64,000 nt of DNA from Eonycteris spelaea (taxonomy: Eukaryota; Chordata; Mammalia; Chiroptera; Pteropodidae): contig PUFA01000072.1 of assembly GCA_003508835.1 (NCBI GenBank), forward strand, positions 4,128,501-4,192,500, written 5' to 3'. Below, piece by piece: positions 14,001 to 29,400 of this stretch. The translations under genes and the position numbers were made by a program. The notes under the pieces were generated by a model. It was not told the DNA's origin. It did not search any database and saw only the letters and a program-made list of their open reading frames with translations. The number at the start of each line of letters is the position of its first letter. Positions within the stretch are counted from its first letter, which is position 1.

Positions 14001-17000
14001 GACAACAACTGTTCACGTGTACACATCTGCATGGAAGGCCGTAGTGTGAGCGCTCTTCAGGCAAAGAGAAGTCAATTTACTGCAGCAGAAACATTAGAAG
14101 GCTTAAGAGAAGGCTCCATCTTACTTTAGGGAGGAACGGGAGCTAAAGGAAGGAAACCTATAGCGTCTGGGCCTCACGAAGAGAAGAAGTGGGATTTCTT
14201 CTCCTTCTTTCTCATTAGGACAAGAATAGCCTTTAACTAAAAAGAACTAGGTTCACCCCCTGGCTCCACCACTAGTTATTCAGCATCATCTAACCACCCT
14301 GAGCCTCAAGTGCTGTTGCTGATAATAACAGAAATGTTGCAAGACATTATTCACTGAGCTTTGATGGATGCCTGGCACTGGGCATGGGCTTTATACAGGT
14401 GATCCCGTTCACTAAGGATGATTTTACCCTTCAGAGAGGACCACTGAGATGGACTAGGTATGTGCCCATGTTGGTTAGTACCTGGCACATCACAGAGCCC
14501 TGAATGCTAATTCCCTTACAAGAATCAGCTTCCAAATCGGCATTCCTTAGATTTGGGTCTTTCTCTAGTAATTAAAGCATTCACAATTGCCATAAAGTTA
14601 AAAAAAAAAAAAGAGAGAGAGAAGATAAAGCTTTTACATCACCATAACAGAAACACAAAACAAATATGGAGATGAAACAGAATACCACCTCTGTTTACCT
14701 TTCCTGCCGAGCAGCCTGGGGGAAAAGCCTCAGAATTTCGCTGTGGAGGGGCTCCACCTGGCTAAGGGTCTTCACCTTCATTTCCAGCAGGTAATCCTTG
14801 CCAAATTTGCTTTTCAGGTGTTGGATGGAACCGATACATCTGGAGGGAGAGGATGAGGTCAATCAGGAAAAGGGAGAGAGGATGCTACTTACTTCTGGTG
14901 ATTTTTTGGGTGGGGCCAGATAAGGCCCCAGCAGTCAGTTCCCCCCAGTGATAACTGTGCGCAGGAAAATGTGGTTCGAACAGGCCATACCTGATGGTCA
15001 AGTGCGGGCACCCACCTCAGCCTCCCGGACACCATGATGGCCACGCGGTCACACACGGCCTCGGCCTCGGCCATGTAATGGGTGGTCAGGAGGGCTCCCC
15101 TCTCCGTGTTTCTAAAGGTGGCCCGGATCGCCTGCCTAAAGTCAGGTCAAGGGAGATGTTCGCTGGTGGGAATGCTCGGGGCAGCGTGAAAGAAAGTTTT
15201 TAAAACAACTTTCAATGGGCACATGTGAAACAATTAGTGTCTTCAGATTAGACAAAGAAAGGATTTCAGAGGGACAATGGGCGTGGAAATTACCGAACTA
15301 TTGATTAGGGGCTATAATTCAGAGCATGGTTTGGGCTGAATGTAGAGAATGATATTGGGTAAAAGGTTGTTTAGAAAAAGGCTGACTTTCAAGAATAGTT
15401 CTGAGAGGGCAATAGGAAGAAAGATAGAAAATGAGAACTTTTTAAAAAATGAGATACTAATGACATATACCCTAAAATACACAATGTCAGATTTCAGAAT
15501 ATTCCTAAAATAATTAAAGACTACTTTTGGGATTTGGCATTTTTTCTTCCACGAGAATTATATATCAGGTGAGGTTGCAGAAAGCGTCAAAACTTAATAC
15601 GGGTTGATATGATTGCATATAAAAACGGGTCGTATGACTACCCAGACGAGCTACCGCGACAATGACATTCTTAGAGTATTAGACTGTTAGAATCTTTTTC
15701 TCAACAAAAATCGGCTGTGGTACACTATCAGATTTTCCCCCTTAATACTGCTTTTCCTGATAATGTCCATGTCTCTCACTTTATAAGTCAAACGGTTTTG
15801 AAGGTTGGTGGTTACAGGATTAACGAATTCACTTCGGGTCGCTCATGCTACGCCCTCACCACATCCGCTGCTGGCCCTCCGGGTCCATCCCCGTGGACGG
15901 CTCGTCCAGCAGCACCACCGGCGGGTTGCCCAGGATGCTCAGCGCGAAGCACAGCTGCAACCAGAGGAACAGTGCATCTGGCACCCACCTGCGCGGGGCG
16001 CGGAGGAAGCCCCGGCCCGGCCCTACCTTTCTCTTGATTCCCTCCGACAAGGCCTTCACCGGCCGCTGCTGCTGGTCCTGCAGCGCGAGCGCCCCCAGCA
16101 ACCTGCAGGAAGGAGACAGCGAGCCGGTCAGGCTTCCTGCCAGCGAGGAGAGCCGGCGGGAGGACCCGGGCCGCGCGGGGCCTGGCCGGGGAGCCGGGCT
16201 CAGAAACGTGCTTCTGGAAACAGACGCCAGGCCATCCGCAAACTGGCTTGGTTCCGTCACCCCCAAAAGATAGTTTTTCCTTTTAAAAGAATATAAGCAC
16301 ATGTCATGATCTCCAAATAGCTGTTCTATGCTAGCTTATACCTAAAGTTGAGTATTGAGACATTTTGCCAACGAAGAGTGACTTTTTCCTTTCCATGTTT
16401 AGTATGAGGAAAAATAGTAACACTTTGAAATCAGGGAAAACAGTTTCTAATGGCTGATCCACCCAGTGTGCTCTGGTCAGCATTTAGAGTGTCCGGTCTT
16501 CAGGTTCCCAGGAAGGCTGTCACCCCCGGGCGTCTCCGGCACCTCAGGTAGCGAGCAGGTGTGTCCCCCCGCGTACCGTGTGATGGCAACAGCGGCGTCC
16601 GCTTTCCTCAGGCCTTTCACGGCGGCGAACACCTCCAGATGTTCCCTCACCGTCAGGTTGGGCCACAGAGCGTTCTCCTGAGGACAGTACCCCAGGGACT
16701 CGAGGGGGTCCCCCTCGCTGCTTCCCTTCAAAGTCACCTACACAAGAAGTTCATTCTCACATTCTGCCCAAGACTGTGTGTGCATGTGTATATAAGTATG
16801 TATTTCAAAGATGTCCTTTTAAAGTTTCTCTTCTTCATTCGATAAAAGGCATAGTATAGCCAACATGTAGCCCTTTTCAGCACCTCATAACTATTTCCAG
16901 AATTAGGGAAAAAATTTTATTAATCTCTCTTCATTCAATGCATAAATCACATTGATTAACGGTCATCTATGTATTTTTAAGATTGCGATCAATATTCATT

Positions 17001-17032
17001 GTAAAACTTTTGATCAAGGCAGCATTTAATGA

Positions 17033-17113
<81 letters not shown>

Positions 17114-20100
17114 TTTCTATTAAATAACCATATTCTGTGTGTGTTACTGACCTGCCCTGAGGTTGGTTTTGTGTCTCCTGTGATCATCTGAATTGTTGTA
17201 CTTTTACCAGCTCCATTGTGTCCCAACAGACCAAACACTTCACCTGAATGACAAAGCTATGCTCAGAATTATAGCTGCAAACGATCACAAGAATAAAAAC
17301 AAAGGCCATCTGAGGGCTCACCTTGTGTCAAGCTGTATGTCGAATGCACTATGCACATTATTTCACTTATTCCTCACACACACACACAACCCGAGTGTCA
17401 TTACTGCCTTCATTTAACAGTGAGGAAACTAAGGCATGAAGAGGTCTTGCCGCCAACAAGGGGCTGAGCTGGAATTGAAACATTGTGATTCCAAAGCCCA
17501 TTGTATTTAACTGACGCTTTCACAAAAATGTGCCATTTGTTAGAAATGAAGCATGAGCCACTATGCGCCGACAAATTCCCTTCTGTGTAGCATTCCCTGC
17601 TGTGAAATTAAGTTTACTACTTAAAAAGCTATAGCATCCTTTAACATAAAGACTGCTTCCTTTCTAGTGGCTCCTGTTTTAACAGGACAGACATAAATGT
17701 CTTCCTATGCAAAGAAAAAACCTTGTTCTGACTGAGGCTTTAAAGCAGGATGAACCAGCGACAGCCAGCTGAAGAGTTGGCTGTCTTTTGTGTTTATCAA
17801 TGGGGGGCCCCAGATTTGGATACTATTGTTCCCTTCAAAAGACCTCAACTTCAGAGGTCAAGATATCTCTGCTAACAGAACTACTGTTTCCAACCTTTTT
17901 TAACACAGAAAGAGACGTTTCTTGTGGCCACTTTTTTCTTCTTCTTGGCAAAGCAGTTTTTCTTTTTTCCTGCATATTCCTTCCTCAGACAGCTGGCAAT
18001 GATGACTGGTTTCTGGAAAGAGAAATAAATAGCATCAGGGCTTGAGTCCCACCTTGAAATGAGTGAGTGCTCCGTACTACCTCCGACCATTTCTTCCCCT
18101 ATACAAAATTATGAATCAATTCAGTTTTTCTCCTAGAAATTACCGTTTTAAAGTGAACTCTCTCGGTCTATATTTCTGCCGCAAAAGAACATTTGCATTA
18201 ATCATATGATTTGTGCTTGCCCTTCCTTAGAAAATAGGAACTTAGACATTCATTAAACCAATAGATCTCTTAAGATGCACACACATACACACACCCCTCA
18301 GATGAACTCTCTCCTCCAAATTGCTTCCCTCAGTTTATAAAACGCACACAGCATTTCTTAGGTTTTGTCATGGTTAGCTTTACTTACCAAAACGATGACT
18401 CTGAAAAATAAATTAACGAGTGTGTGGTGTGTGTGTTCTCTTATGTTTGTTGGAATTGCATATTTACTGAAGTTGAGTAATGAACATATGTGTAAGGGTG
18501 AAAGAACCTCAAAGTGTTTTTTTTTCCTTCAAAAATTAAGATTAGAAAGTTGCCCGCTTTCTATGACAGACAATATTGCTTGACAAAAGAAAAGAAACAA
18601 AACAAAACATTTTTAGTAGTGCTACCTCATCAGAGGCTGGGGCGGCCACAGCGTTCGCTGTTCTCGCTCTTTCCATCTGGACATCTTCATCCTCCCCTTC
18701 CGGTTCTTCTGGGTTGGGGAGGGCTTTACTGCTTCTTGGTGAAATTCTAAAATCCAACCAGGTTTCCAGTTGAAAAACTGGTAGCAGAATAATGACCTTT
18801 CTACTGCTATCAATTACTTGAATGGATTGAGTAACTGTGAATATAATATAACCTCAATTTTTCTGCACTACACTCTCTGCCTTGCAAACAGCCATTTTCA
18901 TCAATGATTCAAACGACACCCCTTATACGTCATCCTTGCTTTCTGCCTGAGTTTCCTTCTTGTCGGTTGTGACTTCTTTTTGAGATAAGAAAATGGTACA
19001 CACGCTCTGGCAAAAAAAACCTTGGGGGCAGGGTTTCATGAGAAAGGAATCTAGGAACTGCAATTTTGGCACAGATGTTTTGGAATTCTGAAGGCTTTGT
19101 GAGAAGAATGGAGCAAAACACCTGGAAGCAGAGGTGTGTCCCCGAAAAGCCAAGGTGATATTATCACCAGTTACTGAACACTGTCCCTCGGGCACATGGG
19201 TCAGGATCACTCTCTCCTGACTGCTACCAATCTAATTCTCTCTCTCATCATCCCCTGCCCCACTGACTACTCCTGACTCCTCATGCCACCCCAAACTGCT
19301 GATTTCCTAAAACGTGGCTGTCATCCCATCACTCCCTGGTTCCGTCACTTCCTTGCTTCCAGCGTTACTCGGTGACCTGCTAACCTGAGCTTAGCTATAG
19401 GCTCATACTTGAGCTTGATTCATGTTTTCTGAGTTAGGCGTGGTTTTCAAAACACACCTATCTGTTTCCCATTGTGTAATTTGCGAGACCCTCCAATATC
19501 TAATTCCATTTTAATTTTCCTTTAGCCTCCAACATGAGCCTTCAAGTACCTTCCAGTTGCCTTCTTGAACCTATTGGAAGGTAGCATTTATTCCAACTTT
19601 TGTCATTTTGCTCAGACTACTGTTCCTTTTTAGATGGGCTATGCTTATTGAATTGCTCCTCTATACTTATCTATTTTTTTAAGATACTACATCTTTGTAG
19701 ATAACTTTCTTCTCCTATGTCAGTGACATGGCCTGCCTTAATTTTTCAGTGTCTTATGTGTACTAATGTGGTTTCTCTCGCTAGACTGCAATATTATTAA
19801 CGTACCTACACTATAATTCTGTATACTATACAGCCCCCTTAAAAAACAATCCTGTACAGTACTATTTAATGTAAGTATATTAAAATAGCTTTAAATAATG
19901 AATATCGAAATAAAATATCAAATTCTATTTGAGTTCTCTCAACCTGAACACAGGATCCTTTCTCATTGATTTCTTCCTGAAGTTTGTTTCCAGACATCGT
20001 AGAACAAAAACGAAAACTAAAAATTGAAGGTAAGGCTAGGGGGAGAGAAAGACAATCAACATTAGCACGACCATGAAAACAACTTTCACGCTGCAACTGT

Positions 20101-20349
20101 TTTAAGGAGTTTGACCGCGTATAAAGATAGATTTGACATCATTTTTACAAGATTAAAAGACAAAGACAATGTATTCAATCCTCTATGAAACTCTCAGAGT
20201 GAACATTATTTCTTTTCAGAGAAACCATGACAGCAATAATAGCAGAATGTTGATACTAGCACTATTCACACATTGACCATGTGGGGTTCACACTCAGTGT
20301 CAGATGATCATTATAAAGATAGTGGTCCAGAGTTTAAAACCACTGTTGG

Positions 20350-20404
<55 letters not shown>

Positions 20405-23400
20405 ATACCTACAGTGCTGAATTTTTAAGCACCAAAATTAAAATTTTAATTTAATCCAAAGCATACACGTGTCCCCTTAAGCATGAACATTTAAATGGAA
20501 ATGTCTTCTTACGATTAGCAGTGCCAGATATAAAATATAATGCTCTGAAGATCCTACATAATCCATGGAGTCAGGAGAAATCTGTAAAACGAGGAAAAAG
20601 TGTGTTTAGATGAACCTTCATCCGTTTGTGTATCTCATCTCACAGAAGATACATTAACGCCCATTAAATGACCTTGCCAGCCTTCTATGTAATACTCACT
20701 TGTGCATCAGGTAAAGGTCACTTTCTGACTGTGCAGTGTGTCTTCCTTGCTTCCGGTGTCACTTGGTACCATTAACCTGTGCTTAGCTATAGGTCCAGAT
20801 GCTTTTACATTTAACACTGACTGAGCAGCATTCACCTTCCAAGGAGAATCCTCGGTGGCGCTGGCAGACCCATGAAGCCGTGGGCGATACTTGTTTTAAG
20901 ACAACCCTCTCCCCTCACTTCACATTCCTTTCTCTCTGCATCCACGCTCCATCCCTCTCTTCTGCCCCGAGAGCCCAATAACCATTACATTGCTCTGTCC
21001 ATTGCTACACACTCTTGAGAAACTCCGTGAAAATCTCTCATGCTGAAGACCAAGCCCTTCACCTGGAGTTTTGCACACGTACACCTGAGTGCACGGTCTC
21101 CATAAGATTTGCAGGACCTTCTGAAACATCCCCAACTCTTTAGTGAATAAAGAGTACAGAGCCAATTTTGTTTCTTAAGCTGTATTTCCCAAGACTATTT
21201 TTTTTCTGAGCAACTTTAAACTGATATAGAATCTCAAACCATCATAGCCATTTAAACCTAAAAAAAGAATTTATTTATTTATTTTTTTGCATTACTGGAT
21301 GATTTGCCAGTATCCTGATATCATTTCAAATGACCTTGTTCTCCTAAGTGCTTTGGTCATTTCCAAAAACTGTACCAGATCCAAAAGCAACTTCAGGGGA
21401 TCCTGATCTTTGCTCTATCTGCCACCACATTTTTTTTTTTCAGTTTTCTTACTCTAGTATTTTTGTTCCATAATTTGGAGTTGGGGAACCTCCAACCCAC
21501 CAATCCTATCACTTTTCACAGTCCATAAACCCCCTCGATTCCTTCACTTCTTCCTTCCCTGGCTTGGAATCCATGGTTCATTGTTATAATTCCTCTTTAT
21601 ACAGAACTGCTGCTCCCTTATCCTTTTCTTTGTCAGTCTCATCTTGAAACATTAACTGTGATTGAACCCAACCTTCCGCTTGCCCTGGACTGCATCTGAG
21701 AAGCTGACCGTGATAACAGAAACACTCGACTTAGCTGACTTCATGGGAAAAACAAGAAAGGGGGTCCTTCAGCATGGCCTGGCAATTCTGCTGACTTTCT
21801 CTCTTAAACAGTATTTTACATCTTTTCCTCTCTCCTCAAAATCCCAACACCTCTCTTCACCTCACTCTCACTTCATACCTTCACCGCTATCCTAAAAAAG
21901 TAGAATCTGTCAAAAGAGAATCATTGCATCTTTTTCCCATCAAGCCACTCAACTATCTGCCTCTGTATTCACACAATCTGGTCACGGTCTTGACAAACAG
22001 ATGGACTGTTCCTATTTTAAGAACGTTAAACCTCTGCGTGTGTACAGTGTGCTGTTTTTTCTCAGCTCTTCCAAGACGTGGCATCATAGGTACTCCATCT
22101 CTCTTTTCACCTGACATTTCTCCCATATCATCGTAGCATCTCCTGTCTTAAAGAAAAATCCTTCTCCCCATTTACCTACTATTCCGTCTCTCTGGTACCC
22201 TTTTTAGCAAAACTCCTAGAAATGTATGTTCATACCCACTGCCCTACTTCTTCAGCTCACATTTTCTACTATGTTCACTCTTATTAGGTTTTCGTGTTCA
22301 CCCTTTCAGGGAAATCTGTCTCATGAATATCATGACTTCCATGCAGTCAAATCCAATAGGGTCTTCTCAGTTGTCAACTTTCTAGACTTCTCATTTTGAC
22401 GGTTGAAGCACTCCCTTTTTGAAACATTATTGCCACCTGGCAAACATCCTTATATATTGATATTTTAAGTGTCTGAAGAGGGTTTCTGAGAAGAGATTCT
22501 GGTACACAACAGTCTCCTATTTTTTCTCCAGCCTCACAGGCTACTTTTCAAACTGATTTGCTGACTCTTCCTCTTCCCAATATTTAAATTTGGGAAGTTC
22601 AAGGCCGTTTTTTCATTCTAACTATGTTTACTATGTAGGTTATATTATTTAATTCCGTGGCTTTAAATATGACTCACATACTGATGAATCTCAAGTATTT
22701 AGCTTTAGTCCCAAACTTGATATAATCCTACATACTAATTTCAGATTCATATATCTAACTAGCTACTTGATATTTCCCATTGCATGTCCAAAATTAACAG
22801 AAAAAGGCATCGTATCAGCCTCCCAGTAGGGTAATTTATTCCCAGGAGTGAGGGTTATCATGAGAACTCTAAAATTCTACTACTATGGAGATGACTTTAA
22901 CCTTCACAAACCAAGGCAAGACTTCCTACCAAATGAAACATGATTTTTGCCTATGGCAAGTGAATTAGCTTTAAGAAAACAGAGATCTCACACTCTGTAC
23001 GCTAAGGACTCTAACTACACTTTTACAATATTCAAGGCTATCTCCAGTGGCAACACATTTCATGACCCTAGGACAGGAATGAAATTACTTACCTCGGAAA
23101 AAATGAATAGAGAGCCAATCAGTGTGAATGGAGGTATTAATATGGTGCAGGGAAGTAGCCCTACAAATTCATATTCATTTATATCAGTAGCAACTATCGA
23201 GAAGATGGTGATCTGAAATGAAAACACAGTGTAGTTTCACTAAAGCGTAACAAGCTGAACTTTTGGATTTTTTCAAGAAGTGGGAATGCATCTCGTAAAT
23301 GTTCTTATTTTAATTTCCATCTCACTCCCCCAAGCCAGTGCTGCCATCATATTATTTTTTTCTCTGCAAATGGAGTGTCACAATTCTGTATTGGGTGGAG

Positions 23401-26400
23401 TATGGAAATTTTAAGACACAACAGGGTTTCTCAAATTCAGTGTACAAATCAGTGAGAGTTCCTGCTAAATTCACATTCTGACAATGGCCGTGAAGCTGGG
23501 ACATGTCACACAGACTTGAGGAATCTTGAGTCTAAAGGACATGTAAATAGATTGAATGTGAGGAGAAATAGAGAGGAATCAAAGGTAAGTCCAGGTTTCG
23601 GGTATGAGGAATTATCTGGGTAAATTACACTGTAGTTATGTGATATATTAAGAGACAAAGAAGAATAGGATTGAGGAAAGGATTATATTTTAGATACGTA
23701 ATCATCAAGGTTTTTTGAAATATTCAAGTAAAATTATAAGTGGACCACTGAAGGTAGATGTCTCTAATTCATGGGATGGTTAGAAGTGGAGATATGTCTG
23801 AGGTCATAGTTTATAAATGGTGTACACCTATATAAATAGTATATTTATCTACATCTATGATTATCATAGAGTAATTAGAATTTTCTAGAGAGTAATATTA
23901 ATTTACCTTCTGCTTGATATAAGGATTAAAATATATGTCCTTAAAATTATTTAAAGTGGTTTAACAGTGAAATAATAAACTATATTCATACTTACGATTA
24001 AGAAAAAAAATGACCAAATACCACTATTTTTTCTCCCATTGCGAAAAATGAATGAAATCACGTATGTCAAGAAAATAAGAGATGAGACATATCCAATACT
24101 ACACAGGATCTGAAAATAGAAATTTAAGGTGAATAAGGTAAATGTATCTAGGAAAGTAAATAAACCTCAACTTTCCAAACTATGCTATAGCAAAAGTGAT
24201 TTGAAATTCTTGGTCTAAGATGAATAATATTACAGCATTCATTAAATATCAAATAAAACCATCTCATAATTTTTGCACTTACCTGAATCAACAGGTTTTG
24301 TATTATAAACATAATTTCATCTGGGTTAAAAATGTAATCCATTATTTGCATGAGAAGGAGGATGAAGAAGTACAGTGGACTATCTACCAGAGCCTGCCCA
24401 AACCAGTACGCCGAAGGATAGAGGCCTGAAATCCGCAGCTGGGAGTAAGTTTTTTCTGATTAAAACAAGCAAACAAACAACAACAACAAACAAAGAAGAG
24501 TCATCAAAAGGTTGTGATAGCTGAAGCTGAGAAATTATAAATATGTAGTCACAAAAACGTTCATGTTTCTCTATGTCCCTTTTATATATTATACTGATAT
24601 GATAAATGGGTTTCACTTGCCACACGCCTGCTTCAGGGGTATTAATAATGCTGTAAACCATATGACAACTTCATCATCTGAAGGGAAAATACACCAACAT
24701 AATAACTAGCTTGTTCCGCCGAGTGACCAGGCAGGGCCTCAGTGAGAAGATACCCATTTCCTTTCTTTCCAAAGCTGTTCTTCCCTTTTATACCATTAAG
24801 ACTTGCGAGATGTACAAAGATTCCAAAGATGCAGGTTTACGATTTCCTATAAGATCATAAATTCTATGCCGAAGGTAAAGTGCATTTATAATTGGCATTT
24901 AATTCGGAGCTAAGAAATAATCATCTAACTTGTCAGTTTCATTACGAATTCTTTAGGTTGGCATAAGACTTCCGTTAAAATGTTAGACTTCCTGTCTTGA
25001 AGTAAGCCATACTTTTCATTATTACATATGGAAACTAGTAAGTGGACTTTAATTTTGTGGCCCACTCCTGGCCATATTGTTGCAGTGATCACCTTAACAC
25101 AAGGTCTTAAAGTATAACTTGGACTTTTCTAACAGTAAAGCACCAAGCAGTTACAATTTTAAATCTAAAATGGAGTGTACGTAAAGAGATCAACTGAGGC
25201 AAAGTTGGAATGTAGATAAATACATCTGGAAGGAAGCAGGAGAGGGAAAGACAGTGAAGACACATTAGAGAGCTGACATTTCCTACTCACTCATTGGCTC
25301 AATGTATATTTACTGTGCACATACCACGTGCCTGGCTTTGTGTTGGTCATGGAGCTCTTAGGGGTTTAGTATGCAGAGGGAAAGGAGACAAAGGGGATAT
25401 GCAAATAAATTAATAATTAAATTATTAAAATTATTAAAATGAAAAAGGAAGTAAAATTAAAAGTGTTAAGAAGTTAAGGGTCATATGAGAGCCTTTAGAA
25501 AAGAGATGAATTGTAATGAGGGGTTCAGGTCGGTATGGGGGTTTGTTTGCAAAAGGGCGAGTTAGGGTCTAAGCAATGGTTATCCAGGCGACGAGTCAGG
25601 AGCACTGCAGGCGGAGAGAACAGCAGGAGAGAAGTGAGGAGAACTGATGTTCTGGGGAAACTGGAAAGAAGCCATTATGGCTGGACACGGTTATCAAGAC
25701 ATAGTGCATTGGATCGAAGTGGAGAGAAACACCTGGGTCCAGGTCATGCGTGGCTTTTCAGGCTATGGCAAATATTTCATGCTCGCTCCTTAGTTTATGG
25801 GAAACACTGAAGGGATTTAGCAGGTAATTAAGATGGTCAGATTTGTGTTTTTAAGATCGTGCTCTGTCACACTGTGTGGGAAACAGAGAAGAAGACAAAT
25901 GAGGGCCCACAGTGAGTAGTTAGGGAGGCTGGTGTGCTCATCCAGAAAGAGACGACAGTGGCTCTGCCAAGAGGAAGTGCTGTGGTGAGTTGCTTAGGGC
26001 TTCTACCTGAGTAACTTTGCCACCATGCAGGAAGTGGAAACCATCATTGAGAGATGGGATGTCAGTGGGTGTCCAGAAATAAAACTGTACATGATATACT
26101 AGATAAAATCGCCATTTCCTGTTAGGTGATATCATCTAAGCTGTCCTTCCTGAAGTCTCACATTTTTTGAGAAAAACGGCCTTCTCTTTCTATTTGCCAA
26201 ACTTTTATTAAAATGCTTGCTCGTTCATTGTTTCAGGCACATAAGTTAGGTGCACCATTTACATATGACTTTATGGTCATAAGATGGGGAAGGGCTCTCT
26301 GCGTATTAAGGACATGTCAAGAGTTTGCTAACTTTTCTTACTTTATAGTCACTGATGCTGCTCATCGCAATGTAAGGAGTAAAACAAGCTGCCACAGGTA

Positions 26401-29400
26401 TCCAGAAGAAGGCATTACTCATGTACCCATACTCATCAGAGATGTGCTCCTGAAATCATGTAGAAAAGCATGAGTTGATTGTGTATACTGTTCATTTGTA
26501 CTTTCTTAACTAAATCACTCAAATAAATCAGCCTGACCCCCCAAAATACTTCCCCAGGTTCTATTTGCAACATCTTACCACATTTGTTTTGAATCATGAG
26601 TTGCAATGACTTGGACACCTTGAACATGCATCCTGATTCACTTTTGAAGAAGCAAATGCCACCAGGTTGTACAAATTGGCTAAGGTCTCCCAGATAACAA
26701 CTTGTGAGGTAAGCACGAAACTTCTGCTCCCTGATGTTTTGATGATAACATTTATGTGGACATTTTAATAGACAATAGAATCTGTGGACTGTTGTTGGGG
26801 AGCTATTTTGCTACTCTCAAAATTGGTGCCAAATCAGTTCAGTTCAACATTTATGAAGAATTATTTTTCTGGCGCAACATAATACAAAAGTAGCAAATTC
26901 AAATGCTTTCATGGACCTGGTAGATAGAAATTAATGAGTAGGTGGATGTTTGGAAATAAAAGTGATGGAACTTGGAGAAAAGTGGTCAGCATACAGTCCA
27001 TTTAAAAGCAATGAATTTTAAAAACTTTAAAATCCTACAGGTTAAAGAGCATCCTAGGTTTTACTAGAAGCTTTGATTTGCCTTATGACCAGTTGCCTTA
27101 CTGTACTGCAAGTCATCTGAGGTGAGGAATCATGTATTTTGAGATTTTCCTTACTTCTCTCTTCTCTTAGTCCCTCCTAAAATTTAGTGCTCCTCTGAGA
27201 TCTTACAGCACATAAAATGGCCTGAATAAAGATGCATATGTGGAGAGGAAGTCCTGGAAGGGGGACCACATCACCCATTTAATTCTTTAGCTGTGGTCAC
27301 TTTACGATTTTCCAGATTCGGAAGATTGCTGGGATGGAGATTCACAATTTGCACAACAGCCAGCCAGCCCCCTTACTCACAACTTGATTCATACGACAAC
27401 ATATTACATCCACATTAGATGACACTCACCCACCCACAGTCTGAGTTGTGTGATGCTCAGTGTGGAGGGACCCACAGAGAGAACTTTGATATCAACTGGG
27501 TAGTTTGGTTAGGTGGGGATGTGAAGAGTGGTTGGTTGGGAAGACTTCAGGACACTTTGATGATGGTTAAAGTCACTGAGTGGGGTCAGAAGCTGCAGGG
27601 AGCTCTAAGCTTTAGGATCAGGACACTGGGCTTGCAGACTTGTAGGAAAATGCCATGAGCTTGGTGGGGAAATCAGCAGGGGTGATTCCAAGAGAATTTA
27701 TTTACACAAGAATCAAGGTCGGCCGGGCTGGTGGGTAGCAAATGTTTTGCAGTTAATGCATCATTTTAAAGAAAATAATTTAGGTTGGGCCACTTGCTCA
27801 TTTTTGGAATCACTCTATTCTAGGTTATCCAGGTAACTGACTAGTCTCTTCGAATATAGTAGCTAATGAAACATATCGGCACCTCTATGTGCTGCAGTTT
27901 TCTCAGCTTCATAATGATATTCCTACTGCTATTCACCATCATCACCATCATCACCATCATCACCACCATCATCACCACCATCATCACCAATATCATCATC
28001 ATCACCATCATCACCAATATCATCATCACTATCATCATCACCACCATCACCATCACCATCACCATCATCACTATCACCACCACCATTTCAGAGTCTTGTT
28101 AAGACATTTACACAGGATAATACATGTAAATCACATGGTAATGTTCTAAATATTTGGGGCCTCACATAAACAGAGACAGTTTTTATCTGTACTTTTTTAG
28201 TGGTTTGGTTAAACAAGGTCTACAGAAGTCAAGTTGTTTAGGAGACCACATAATCTGGCCTTTAAAACTCTGGCTGTTTTAACAAGGTCCATAACTTAGG
28301 GGCACAGGGGGTGACAAATCTAAAACCAAAAGTCATCATTGCATTTTCCTAATGAATTGTATGTTCTGCTTTTCCATTCACCCTAAGTCATCCAGTTAAG
28401 CTTATAATATTATGTAACTATTGCTAAATATTGTGTGTATGTATATATATGTGCGTATAAATATATGTAGTGTATATATTTATATGTATAAAAGACAATT
28501 TATTCAAGAATAAATTTATAAAAATTAACATGTTTCAGCATTTCAAGTATTTTCTTGAAAATTTATGGCTCAGGATAAGTGAGATAATATTATACTTACT
28601 TCAAAATACGTGCTTCTGTCAGTCTGAATGTGTTCTGAAGAATTCAAAATTCCAAGTAGCCCATTGCTAATGATATCCATGAGGACAGGAAAGCAATTCA
28701 GCCTTTTGGTATTACATGCTATTGAAAACCTGTGATCCTAAAATAAAATCAATATGCATTCTGAGTCCTTGGAAAGCCCATACAAAATTTAATGAAAGAA
28801 TATGGTAGAAAATCATTCACATTATCAACATACAATAAGGCTAAAGCACTGAATGTGATTAATATTACCATCACCAATATTTTATTAAGTCTTAATATAC
28901 TGCAAGAAATCTAGTGTTTTGGTCTTTACTGACCATAGCATCAGCCATGTTGCTATTTATGCCTAAACTCGGGCAAAACAAAATAGCTCGCATGATTTTT
29001 AGCAGCAACACTAAAAACTCCATAAGGCAACCTCACTTCGACATGGCAGTAGGTTTTGTCTTGAAATGTGATACATTCATTTATAACTGAAGAATGTATG
29101 GATACTCGAAAGGCAGGAGGCAAGCATCTGTTGCAACAAAAAAATAGTTTTTCAAAATACTGAACTCTCAATAGCAATGTTGCATGGAAAAATCTATTTT
29201 AAAATGATTTTATATTATAATAACTATGTATAGTACCAGGTGGGTACTAGACTAATCGAAGGGATCACTTTGTAAATTATATAGATGTCTGACCACTACA
29301 CTGTACACCTGAAACTAATATAAAATAATATTAAATATCAACTCTAATTGAAAAATAAAATTAAAAAATAAAATAAATAAAATGACATTTTAAAATAATT

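Noticed and set aside
15717..16296. Overlapping long plus-strand frames rich in Pro, Ala and Arg
   Set aside because: They are shadows of the GC-rich NBD2 exons on the minus strand; high GC removes stops by chance.
27889..28149. Open frame with a long histidine run on the plus strand
   Set aside because: It is translation of a CAT/CAC simple repeat in an ABCA9 intron; no start context, splice sites or homologous protein.
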